NCBI GenBank assembly: GCA_964413275.1
Contig: CAYPSO010000004.1
Coordinates: 1-64,000, forward strand
Direction of reading: 5' to 3'
Source of the DNA: JAABRE01 sp964413275
Lineage (GTDB): Bacteria > Cyanobacteriota > Cyanobacteriia > Cyanobacteriales > JAABRE01
DNA: 64,000 nt
The notes beneath the pieces were generated by a model. The model searched no databases, was not told where the DNA came from, and saw nothing but the letters and a program-made list of their open reading frames with translations. Positions 1 to 7,326 of this stretch are shown piece by piece. Both the position numbers and the translations under genes were made by a program. Each line of letters opens with the position of its first letter. The first letter of the stretch is position 1.

Positions 1-15
1 AAAGGACAAATATAT

Positions 16-324
16 ATGATCGATGCAACAGAAGCCGAACAACTAGCATTTGAATTTTTAACCAGTGAGTGGAGTGTACCAGCAGAAGATAAAGACTGGT
101 TTACGATTGTTTCTACTCGAACTATGGGAGAAGATGGCTACGATGTAGAAATTGGCATTGATGGTTTTCCAGATCGCTGGATTGTAGAAGTATATGATAA
201 TGGAAAATGTGAGTCAGAATATGATTTTACCTCCCCCATAAGAGATTCTGAAACTAACAGCGATTTAGAAGATTTACCTAACTGGATTGCACAAGTTTTA
301 ATTGCAGAAAGAAAACATAGATGA
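16..324 (+). CDS. Small acidic hypothetical protein
   Basis: A 102-residue, strongly acidic soluble protein with no signal peptide or membrane segment. The ATG is preceded by AAAGGA at a spacing of 9 nt, which supports this start. The middle (DGYDVEIGIDGFPDRWIVEV) looks like a small beta-rich fold, and the C-terminal part (LPNWIAQVLIAERKHR) is helical. I do not recognise the family and assign no function. The next gene downstream on the same strand is a cupin about 110 nt away, and both genes are preceded by nearly the same AAAGGACAAA-type leader. Confidence 0.6.
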   Translation: MIDATEAEQLAFEFLTSEWSVPAEDKDWFTIVSTRTMGEDGYDVEIGIDGFPDRWIVEVYDNGKCESEYDFTSPIRDSETNSDLEDLPNWIAQVLIAERKHR

Positions 325-432
325 GATTGGTTCGTGGTTTGCGGTTCGTAGTTCGTGGTTATTTTTTTGTTATTGGTTATTAGTAAAAAAATACAAGTGA
401 CAAAGAACAAACGACAAAGGACAAAATAATAT
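325..432 (+). repeat. Low-complexity leader repeats (GTTCGTGGTT and ACAAAGGACAAA types)
   Basis: This gap holds imperfect tandem copies of a GGTTCGTGGTT-like unit, then RRACAAA-type units ending in AAAGGACAAA just before the cupin start codon. The same AAAGGACAAA plus ATATATG arrangement opens the window upstream of the first gene. This looks like dispersed cyanobacterial simple repeats, with the last unit serving as the ribosome-binding site. No gene is visible here. Confidence 0.5.
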
Positions 433-1056
433 ATGAAAACAGCAGATTGGTTAGTTAGAAAAGATGGTATTTGTAAGTTATGTAAATCTGTGCGAGAGTG
501 GGATTTATTAGCTGAAGAATATCGGTTATATCGGTTTTTAACAGAAGTGGAAGATATTATGAGATTAGCCGCAACTGAAGGAATAGATGAAGAAAGTTCT
601 CTATCGGGATTGCGGATGATAGTGAGAAAATTAATTCTTAATTGTTATACCGTAAAAACTCGTCTCCCCGAAGCAAATCATCAAACAGGGGTTTCTGTAG
701 TCATGCTATACGATGAATTAGGATTTCCCATGACTATTCAAACAGAAATGAGCTTGCCGGGGACAACTTCATCTATCCACAATCACGGTACTTGGGGCAT
801 AGTTATGGTATTACAAGGAAAACAAAAAAATACTTTTTGGAAACGAGTTTCAAATGACGAATTCCCAGATAAAATTGAACGAGTTGGGGAAAGAATTATT
901 GAATCAGGGGATATTATCAGCTTTACTACGGACGCAATTCATAGCATCGAAGCAGTGGGAGACGAACCAACAATAACTTTTAATTTATATGGGGAAACTC
1001 ATGGTAGTAAAAGATTTCAATTCGATCCAGTTAGTAATACTGCCAAGCATTTTTGA
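433..1056 (+). CDS. Cupin-fold metal-dependent protein (cysteine-dioxygenase-like)
   Basis: A 207-residue single-domain cupin. The metal motif is visible as H116-N-H118 in SIHNHGTWG, with a plausible third histidine at H170 (AIHSIEA), separated by the usual beta-barrel spacing. The N-terminal 90 residues are helical, as in the predicted double-stranded beta-helix enzymes related to cysteine dioxygenase. Substrate is unknown; thiol dioxygenase is one possibility, but no diagnostic tyrosine-cysteine crosslink pair was identified. The ATG has AAAGGA upstream. It ends 8 nt from the convergent GNAT gene, and no operon partner is clear. Confidence 0.7.
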   Translation: MKTADWLVRKDGICKLCKSVREWDLLAEEYRLYRFLTEVEDIMRLAATEGIDEESSLSGLRMIVRKLILNCYTVKTRLPEANHQTGVSVVMLYDELGFPMTIQTEMSLPGTTSSIHNHGTWGIVMVLQGKQKNTFWKRVSNDEFPDKIERVGERIIESGDIISFTTDAIHSIEAVGDEPTITFNLYGETHGSKRFQFDPVSNTAKHF

Positions 1057-1064
1057 TTTAGATT

Positions 1065-1586
1065 TTAATTATTATTAAGGTTAAAAGTCTCTCGATTAAT
1101 CCCATAAACTAAAACTTCTTTTCTATATACTTCTGTTTTACTTTGAAGTGTTTCTCCCAAATTTTCAGCTACTCGAATTGATTTAATATTACCCGGATGA
1201 ATAAGACTGACAATGCGATCGCGTTTTAACTCTCTAAAACCATAGTCAAGTAAAGCTTTTGCTCCTTCGGTAGCGTAACCTTTTCCCCAGTAAGTACGAT
1301 TTAAGATCCAACCAAGTTCAAACCCAGGCCATCCTTCAGGATTAAGAAACCCAATTCTACCTATAACTATTTTACTAGCCCGTTCTTCAACTGCCAAAAT
1401 ACCATAACCACGTAGTTGCCAATGTCCAAATATACTAGCCATACTCATCCAAGCTTGCGATCTAGTCATGGCTTTGCCATCGCCAATGAAATGTAAAACT
1501 TCTGGATGGGAAAAGATTTTAGCATAGTCCTCAAAATCTTCTTCACGGAACATTCGTAAAATTAAACGCTCTGTTTCAATTAACAT
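1065..1586 (-). CDS. GNAT N-acetyltransferase, RimJ/RimL type
   Basis: A 173-residue protein beginning LIETERLILRMFREEDFEDY, the classic start of the RimJ/RimL branch of GNAT enzymes, which acetylate protein N-termini or small amines. The acetyl-CoA pyrophosphate loop is at residues 97-109 (RTYWGKGYATEGA), followed by the helix ALLDYGF and the conserved SIRVAENLG near the C-terminus. Length is normal for the family. It is transcribed away from selO with only about 20 nt between the start codons, so the two genes probably share a compact divergent promoter region. The acceptor substrate cannot be read from sequence. Confidence 0.8.
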   Translation of the reverse strand: MLIETERLILRMFREEDFEDYAKIFSHPEVLHFIGDGKAMTRSQAWMSMASIFGHWQLRGYGILAVEERASKIVIGRIGFLNPEGWPGFELGWILNRTYWGKGYATEGAKALLDYGFRELKRDRIVSLIHPGNIKSIRVAENLGETLQSKTEVYRKEVLVYGINRETFNLNNN

Positions 1587-1606
1587 TTGTTTTAATATTA
1601 ATAAAA

Positions 1607-3037
1607 TTGACCTTGAAAGCTCAACAATCAGCCAGCAATCCTTTTTTTAATCTTAATTACAAATTCGCTTTAGAGTCTTTGGGAAATGATTTTTTCGATC
1701 GCGTAAAACCCGCTCAATTTTCTCAATATACTTTACGTTTTCGTAATGATAAATTATTACCTATTCTCGGTTTAGATTCAGCTACAATAAGCGATGGCCA
1801 TTTTATCGATTTTTGTGGTGGTTTTCAAGGACAACAATCCTGTTTGGCCTTGCGCTATCATGGTTATCAATTTGGTCAATACAATCCCTATTTAGGCGAT
1901 GGACGAGGATTTCTCTACGGTCAAGTACAAGGAATTGACAAAAAACTATATGATTTTGGTACAAAAGGATCGGGACAAACTCCCCATTCCCACTCTAAAG
2001 ATGGTCGTTTAAGTCTTAAAGGCGGCGTAGAAGAAGTTTTGGCCGCAGAAGCGTTACATTATTTGGGAGTAAAAACATCTCGCTGTTTGAGTTTAATTGA
2101 AACTGAAGCCTTTAATAGAGACGGAGAAATGGTTCGTGGCTCGGTTATGGTGCGTTTTAGTCGCTCTCATCTACGTTTTGGTACTTTTGAATATTTAGAA
2201 TATTACGATCGCCACGATTTAATTCAGAAGTTATTAGATCATGTGATTCAATATTATTATCCCCATTTATGGCAGCAACAAGATTGTTATATTCGCTTTT
2301 ATGCTGAATTAGTACAACGCATCGCTCAGATGGTAGCACAATGGATGGCGATCGGTTTTTGTCATGGTGTTCTGAATACTGATAATATGTCTATTATTGG
2401 AGAGAGTTTTGACTATGGCACTTATGCTTTTATAGATACTTATAATCCTTATTTTACTGCCGCTAGTTTCGATCGCCTCGGCAGATATAGTTATCGCAAT
2501 CAGCCTAGTGTCTGTCGTTGGAATTTACAAATGTTACAACGTCCTTTATCGGCAGTAATTCCCGTTGCGGAAATGGAAGCAGTTTTAGATAGTTTTCCCG
2601 AATTTTATACTCAGTATTATCATCAGAAAATGCTTCATAAGTTAGGGTTTGAACGCTTAGAATTTTTGGCAACTGAAGAATTAGTCGATTTGACTTTACA
2701 ATTATTATTTTTAACTAAAGTTAATTATCATCAGTTTTTCGCCCAACTCAGGCAAAAATTTTCTTGGCAATGGCGTGAGGATGTTAATTTTATTTTGCAG
2801 GATTTAGAATTTTTAGTATCTAGGGAAGAAATTCCTATTTTAAAGCGTTGGTGCTGGTGTTATCATCAATTATTATTAGAGCGATCGCTCAAGGAATTAA
2901 AAGATATTGGTCAGTGCCTTCAAGAAACTAACCCTAAATTAGTATTACTTAAATCAGAAATAGAGTCTGTTTGGAATTCAATTTCTGAAGCAGATAATTG
3001 GCAGCCATTTTTTACATTATTAGAACAACTTAATTAA
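1607..3037 (+). CDS. selO: SelO/YdiU-family protein adenylyltransferase
   Basis: A 476-residue full-length member of the SelO (UPF0061) pseudokinases, which transfer AMP from ATP to Ser/Thr/Tyr of target proteins and are linked to redox stress. Family blocks are intact: GRGFLYGQVQG at 99-109, KGSGQTPHSHSKDGRLSLKGG at 120-140, HGVLNTDNMS at 253-262 and DYGTYAFID at 269-277, which holds the metal-binding and catalytic acidic residues. The start is TTG, because no in-frame ATG lies upstream and the protein already begins at the usual family boundary. Codon use resembles the neighbours. Confidence 0.88.
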   Translation: MTLKAQQSASNPFFNLNYKFALESLGNDFFDRVKPAQFSQYTLRFRNDKLLPILGLDSATISDGHFIDFCGGFQGQQSCLALRYHGYQFGQYNPYLGDGRGFLYGQVQGIDKKLYDFGTKGSGQTPHSHSKDGRLSLKGGVEEVLAAEALHYLGVKTSRCLSLIETEAFNRDGEMVRGSVMVRFSRSHLRFGTFEYLEYYDRHDLIQKLLDHVIQYYYPHLWQQQDCYIRFYAELVQRIAQMVAQWMAIGFCHGVLNTDNMSIIGESFDYGTYAFIDTYNPYFTAASFDRLGRYSYRNQPSVCRWNLQMLQRPLSAVIPVAEMEAVLDSFPEFYTQYYHQKMLHKLGFERLEFLATEELVDLTLQLLFLTKVNYHQFFAQLRQKFSWQWREDVNFILQDLEFLVSREEIPILKRWCWCYHQLLLERSLKELKDIGQCLQETNPKLVLLKSEIESVWNSISEADNWQPFFTLLEQLN

Positions 3038-3062
3038 ATGTAATATAGTAAAAAAAGAGTGA

Positions 3063-3256
3063 ATGAAAGTCAAAGATGTTTTAAAGAAATTAGACCAAGA
3101 TGGCTGGTATCAAATTAGAATGCGTGGTAGTCATAGGATATTGGCACATGATACTAAATCGGGAATAGTGTTGTACCGGGAAAATTAAGTTCAGATATAC
3201 CTAAAGGAACATTATCAGCAATTTTCAAACAAGCGCAAATAGGAGATGAAAAATGA
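3063..3256 (+). pseudogene. hicA: Frameshifted hicA (mRNA interferase toxin remnant)
   Basis: From the ATG the reading gives MKVKDVLKKLDQDGWYQIRM then RGSHRILAHDTKSGIV, the HicA dsRBD-like fold with its catalytic histidine in GSH. The frame then closes at TAA 3186-3188. From 3173 the +2 frame continues exactly where HicA should: VPGKLSSDIPKGTLSAIFKQ, then AQIGDEK and a stop at 3254-3256. GIV-TT-VPGK shows that one base is missing at about 3171-3172 relative to the family. The restored gene would overlap hicB by ATGA, the normal hicAB junction. Toxin activity is probably lost, unless this is a sequencing error. Confidence 0.85.
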
Positions 3257-3468
3257 AAGAATATGTAGTTATTTATGAAAAAGGTGAAACAAATTGGGGA
3301 GCAGTTTTTCCTGACTTACCCGGTTGTGTTAGTATTGGTGACACTTTAGAAGAAGTGCAAAGCAACATTAAAGAAGCAATTGAACTTTATCTAGAAGTAT
3401 TAACAGAAAGAGGAGAAAAAATACCAGAATTAACTACTCAAATTGGCACAGTACAAATAGTTGCTTAA
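3253..3468 (+). CDS. hicB: HicB-family antitoxin (short form)
   Basis: A 71-residue protein with the HicB partial-RNase-H fold: YVVIYEKGETNWGAVFPDLPG, then CVSIGDTLEEVQSNIKEAIELYLE. The C-terminal DNA-binding helix-turn-helix or ribbon-helix-helix of long HicB proteins is missing, as in the common cyanobacterial short form. The start codon overlaps the end of the restored hicA frame, and GGAG sits just upstream. The antitoxin frame is intact although the toxin frame is broken, so the pair looks like a decaying or neutralised toxin-antitoxin module. Confidence 0.85.
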   Translation: MKEYVVIYEKGETNWGAVFPDLPGCVSIGDTLEEVQSNIKEAIELYLEVLTERGEKIPELTTQIGTVQIVA

Positions 3469-3608
3469 TATCTTTTTGTCTCTTCTCGGTTAAGTATTTT
3501 TGGGTTCATCTCAAATTTGCAGAAAGAGTGAGAAAATAATAAAAAGAAGATAGAATTAAGTGATAGGCAAAAAGATAAATTGGAAGAAAACATAAAAGCC
3601 ATAAGCTG

Positions 3609-4280
3609 TCACGCATTTAAATTAGTGGTTGCTTGAATAATTAAATAACATTCTTCTACTGTTTTTCTATTTTTCATGGCTTCAACTAAATCTTGATAGG
3701 CTTGTTTATTTCTTTCTATGATATTTTTTGCTTGTAATTTAGCCCAATTTTCTTTTTGTTGATAAACTGATGAATCTAGTCCAAAAACCAAGAAAAGTTC
3801 TCTCAACTTAATGCGGTCATCTTCGCCACCTAATGCTTTATTATAAATTAATTTTTCTGCTTCAATCCCTGCCATTAAAACAGTTGATAAACGTTCGGTA
3901 ATTAATGGAATATTATTTTTTTCTGGTAAGTTATTTGTTTCAAAAATTACTCCTCCATTACCTATTTTTCCCTCTTTTAAACTTTCCCATGCAGTTAAAG
4001 TATAATCTGTGATGGGAATACCTAAGAAATAAGCTACTAAAAAATGTCCTGCTTCATGATAAATAACTCTTTCTTTTTCTTTAGTAGAAGCAAATAGATC
4101 TAAAACCAAGTTTATTCCTTTATTTTGTAAACTTAAAGTATCAATAGTAATTAATCCTAAAATAGTAAAAGTTATACCGGCAGGAACAAAAGGAGAAATA
4201 TTTAATAAAGGACTAACTAAACTAGAAAGAGTCATAGTAAAAATTGCGATCGCAATTAAATTTAAACCAGTTTCTGACAT
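3609..4280 (-). CDS. Membrane-anchored M41-like (FtsH-type) peptidase without AAA domain
   Basis: A protein of 223 residues from the chosen ATG. Two hydrophobic helices at about 5-23 and 30-48 are followed by a zinc-peptidase domain with HEAGH at 75-79, the M41 FtsH signature. A likely third ligand lies in the acidic GGEDDR near residue 151, matching GGRAAEE...ND of FtsH. No Walker motifs are present, so this is not FtsH itself but one of the small stand-alone M41-like membrane proteins seen in cyanobacteria. A TTG start at 4310 is possible but adds a lysine-rich tail with no support. Its substrate is unknown. Confidence 0.7.
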   Translation of the reverse strand: MSETGLNLIAIAIFTMTLSSLVSPLLNISPFVPAGITFTILGLITIDTLSLQNKGINLVLDLFASTKEKERVIYHEAGHFLVAYFLGIPITDYTLTAWESLKEGKIGNGGVIFETNNLPEKNNIPLITERLSTVLMAGIEAEKLIYNKALGGEDDRIKLRELFLVFGLDSSVYQQKENWAKLQAKNIIERNKQAYQDLVEAMKNRKTVEECYLIIQATTNLNA

Positions 4281-4321
4281 ATTTTTTTTAAATTTATAAA
4301 TTGCCAACAATTAAATAAAGC

Positions 4322-4529
4322 GTAGGGTGGGCAATTTCAAAATTCATAGCTTTTAGCCGTTAGCTCTCTTGGTTGATTGGGTATGCTGAGGAGACCTCAG
4401 CACCCCTCAACCGCTTTTAGCTTTTAGCTTGAGAATCCCCCCAGACCCCCCTTGGCAAGGGGGGTCTGGGGGGATGGGAGATTGTACTCACCGTTAAACA
4501 ATTCCGTTAAAATCATAGATTTTTAACGG
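4322..4529. repeat. Mosaic of dispersed repeats in a gene-free gap
   Basis: The 4281-4618 gap holds no gene. From left to right it contains a half copy of the GTAGGGTGGGCA repeat (4323-4334), heptamers of the GCTTTTA/GCCGTTA family (from 4349), a perfect 8-bp-arm hairpin TGCTGAGG/CCTCAGCA (4384-4402), more GCTTTTA units, a long C/G palindrome listed separately, and a 9-bp-arm hairpin CCGTTAAAA/TTTTAACGG (4504-4529). Such nested elements are typical of repeat-rich cyanobacterial intergenic DNA. Confidence 0.75.
4435..4475. repeat. Perfect 41-nt palindrome, C-run/G-run type
   Basis: Two perfectly complementary 20-nt arms surround one central G. The left arm starts ATCCCCCCAG and the right arm ends CTGGGGGGAT. 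The resulting hairpin is very GC-rich in an AT-rich neighbourhood, and there is no T-run on either side, so a simple rho-independent terminator is unlikely. It resembles small palindromic dispersed repeats common in cyanobacteria. Confidence 0.85.
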
Positions 4530-4618
4530 GGGTCTTAAACCCAGAGCTAATAGCCAATAGCTTTCTAGATAATATAATCAAGAAATTGCTCACCTTACAA
4601 AACTTTACTTTTCAAATC

Positions 4619-5743
4619 TTATTTACCGAAACCTTTACCTCGACTTTTAGACGGTAAACCAACACATTTTTCTAGTTGTGATAATAGTTTTTCGTGGTCT
4701 AAGTTTTGCCCAATTAATACTAATTGAGTTTTCTTAGTTTTGCCATTCCATTCTTCATCTTCGATGGTAAAACGTTTACCACTTAGATGGAAAATATGAC
4801 GATTGGGACTTTCATGAAACCACATAATTCCTTTAGCTCGAAATACATTTTCTGGTAATTGATTATCGAGAAAATATTGGAATTTGCGAATAGATAAAGG
4901 CTTATCGCATTGAAAAGAAACTGAAGTAAAACCATCATTTTCTAAATGATCCGAGTGATGGTGGTGGTGGTGGTCATGATCGTGATGATGATGGTGGTGA
5001 TGGTGAGATTCATCAGTACAATTTGAATCGTGACAATCATCATTATGGGTGGCATGGGCATCCTGCTCGTGAGTGTCATCAAAATATTTATCAGACTCAA
5101 AATAGCCAACACTAAGAATTAGAGGCAAAGGTACTTGAGACTTAGCAGTACGCAAAACTCTCGCACCATTTTTAATATCTCTAATTCTAATTTCCAAAGA
5201 ATCTACATCTGCTTCGTCAACTAGATCGGTTTTATTCAGAACAATTATATCTCCATAAGCTATCTGACTATAGGCTGCTTCGCTGTTAAATAAATCTAAG
5301 CTAAAATTAGCGCAGTCAACCATAGTAACAATGGAATCAAGACGAGTCATATCTCGTAACTCAGTGCCTAAAAAAGTTAGAGCCACAGGCAAAGGATCGG
5401 CTAAACCGGTGGTTTCGACGACTAAATAATCAACCTTATCTTCCCTTTCTAACACCTTATAAACTGCATTTACTAAATCTTCATTGATGGTGCAGCAAAT
5501 ACAGCCGTTATTTAGTTCTACCATAGAGTCATCGGTACTGATAATAAGTTCATTATCAATGCCAATTTCACCAAACTCATTGACTAACACCGCAGTTTTT
5601 AAACCCTGTTGATTGGTCAAAATATGATTGAGTAGAGTAGTTTTACCACTGCCAAGGAAACCAGTAATAATAGTAACAGGTAAGCCATGTTTGGCAGTAT
5701 CCATTGCTTCAGTATCTGTAATTTGAGTTTGTGTTGTTGTCAT
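4619..5743 (-). CDS. CobW/COG0523-family GTPase with His-rich metal-binding loop
   Basis: A 374-residue G3E GTPase of the COG0523 metallochaperone family. The P-loop GFLGSGKTT is at 28-36, the metal-binding GCICC at 80-84, and the base-specificity NKTD at 170-173, followed by a CobW C-terminal domain from about 271. Between the domains, residues 225-266 carry about twenty histidines plus two cysteines, including a run of eight His, a strong transition-metal buffer. Zinc delivery is the usual role of such versions, but cobalt or nickel cannot be excluded. No recognisable Zur-type operator was seen upstream. It diverges from cysS across about 107 nt. Confidence 0.85.
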   Translation of the reverse strand: MTTTQTQITDTEAMDTAKHGLPVTIITGFLGSGKTTLLNHILTNQQGLKTAVLVNEFGEIGIDNELIISTDDSMVELNNGCICCTINEDLVNAVYKVLEREDKVDYLVVETTGLADPLPVALTFLGTELRDMTRLDSIVTMVDCANFSLDLFNSEAAYSQIAYGDIIVLNKTDLVDEADVDSLEIRIRDIKNGARVLRTAKSQVPLPLILSVGYFESDKYFDDTHEQDAHATHNDDCHDSNCTDESHHHHHHHHDHDHHHHHHSDHLENDGFTSVSFQCDKPLSIRKFQYFLDNQLPENVFRAKGIMWFHESPNRHIFHLSGKRFTIEDEEWNGKTKKTQLVLIGQNLDHEKLLSQLEKCVGLPSKSRGKGFGK

Positions 5744-5821
5744 AGAAAATTTTAAATAAACTCCTTCTTAATTTATTATTGCTTATTGTTTGTGTGAAAT
5801 GTTGTTCTTGTAACTAAGAAA

Positions 5822-5842
5822 GCTAATCGCTAATCGCTAATT
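5822..5842 (+). repeat. Three GCTAAYN heptamers
   Basis: Three in-register heptamers (GCTAATC, GCTAATC, GCTAATT) lie directly upstream of cysS. They belong to the same short tandemly repeated repetitive family seen at 11668, 25441 and 38886. Confidence 0.7.
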
Positions 5843-5850
5843 ATTAAAAT

Positions 5851-7302
5851 ATGATGAATTTGACTGTTTATAATACCCTTACCCGTCAAAAAGAAACTTT
5901 TTCTCCCTTAGAAGACAAAAAAGTACGGATGTACTGCTGTGGTATCACCGTTTATGATTATTGTCATTTAGGCCATGCTAGAACTTGTTTAGTTTGGGAT
6001 ATAGTACGTTCTTATTTAGAATGGCGAGGTTATGAAGTTCAATATATTCAAAATTTTACTGATATTGACGATAAAATTTTAAATCGCGCTCGTCAAGAAG
6101 GAACATCTATGGAATCGGTTTCCGAACGTTTTATCGCTGCTTATTTTGAAGATATGGAACGTTTAGGAGTCAGAAAAGCAGACGCTTATCCCCGTGCTAC
6201 CCATAGCTTAGATGGTATTAAAAGATTAGTTTATGAACTAGAACAAAAGGGCTACGCTTATCCGTCTGAAGGGGATGTTTATTATTCAGTACGCAAGTTT
6301 GAAGGTTATGGTAAACTTTCGGGGCGTAAATTAGAGGATTTACAAGCAGGAGCAAGCGGTAGGGTTGAAATTGCAGATACTGAAGCAGTTAAGAAAAAAG
6401 ATCCCTTTGATTTTGCTCTGTGGAAAGCATCTAAACCCGGTGAGCCTTCTTGGGAATCAAACTGGGGGGCAGGGCGGCCAGGTTGGCATATAGAATGTTC
6501 TGCTATGGTTAGAGATAGATTGGGAGAAACTATAGATATTCATGTGGGTGGTAGCGATTTAATTTTTCCTCACCATGAAAATGAAATTGCCCAATCAGAA
6601 GCAGTTACGGGGAAACCCTTGGCTAGATATTGGTTGCATAATGGCATGGTTAAGGTAGATGGGGATAAAATGTCCAAATCCTTGGGAAATTTCACCACAA
6701 TTCGGGATTTATTAGACAAATTTGACCCTATGGCCGTGAGGCTATTTATTTTACAAGCCCATTATCGTAAACCCGTTGATTTTACCGATGAAGCCTTACA
6801 AGCTGCTACCAATGGCTGGCATACTCTCAAACAGGGTTTATTATTTAAACAAGAATATGGAGAAAAATTAGGTTGGGATAATTCTTCTGTAAATATTGAT
6901 GAGAAGTTAGCTTTAGATTTTCAAAAAACAGTAGATGATGACTTTAATTTTACGGGTGGTTTAGCGGTTTTATTTGAAATAGCTAAAAATTTAATTAAAG
7001 AAGGTAATATTCTAGTACATCAAGGGAAAACAGAAACTTCTACTGATGAATTAGAAAAACAATGGCATACTTTAGTACAATTATCAGCAGTATTTGGCTT
7101 TAAAGCAGAAATTGAAAGTAAGTTTGATAATGAAAATAATGGGTTAACAGATGCACAAATTGAAGCCTTAATTACCGCAAGAACTACAGCTAAAAAAGCT
7201 AAAAATTTTGCTGAAGCAGATCGTATTCGCAATCAATTAAAAGCCGAAGGGATTAATTTAATCGATCAACCCGGAGGTATGACTACATGGCATCGAAATT
7301 AA
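5851..7302 (+). CDS. cysS: Cysteinyl-tRNA synthetase
   Basis: A 483-residue class I synthetase that charges tRNA-Cys. The HIGH motif is HLGH at 39-42 and KMSKS is at 273-277. Zinc-ligand regions are visible in YCCGITVYD, GWHIECSAM and HHENEIAQSE. The C-terminal anticodon-binding part ends with the conserved AEADRIRNQL and GINLIDQPGG. Length is typical. Two consecutive ATG codons open the gene, and either could be used. The next gene, a hybrid kinase, follows after only 24 nt, so read-through is possible, although the functions are unrelated. Confidence 0.95.
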   Translation: MMNLTVYNTLTRQKETFSPLEDKKVRMYCCGITVYDYCHLGHARTCLVWDIVRSYLEWRGYEVQYIQNFTDIDDKILNRARQEGTSMESVSERFIAAYFEDMERLGVRKADAYPRATHSLDGIKRLVYELEQKGYAYPSEGDVYYSVRKFEGYGKLSGRKLEDLQAGASGRVEIADTEAVKKKDPFDFALWKASKPGEPSWESNWGAGRPGWHIECSAMVRDRLGETIDIHVGGSDLIFPHHENEIAQSEAVTGKPLARYWLHNGMVKVDGDKMSKSLGNFTTIRDLLDKFDPMAVRLFILQAHYRKPVDFTDEALQAATNGWHTLKQGLLFKQEYGEKLGWDNSSVNIDEKLALDFQKTVDDDFNFTGGLAVLFEIAKNLIKEGNILVHQGKTETSTDELEKQWHTLVQLSAVFGFKAEIESKFDNENNGLTDAQIEALITARTTAKKAKNFAEADRIRNQLKAEGINLIDQPGGMTTWHRN

Positions 7303-7326
7303 ATATTTTCAACAGATGCAAGCAAA

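Noticed and set aside
4435..4475. Strong terminator
   Set aside because: There is no T-run on either strand beside the hairpin, and the sequence has the form of a dispersed palindromic repeat.
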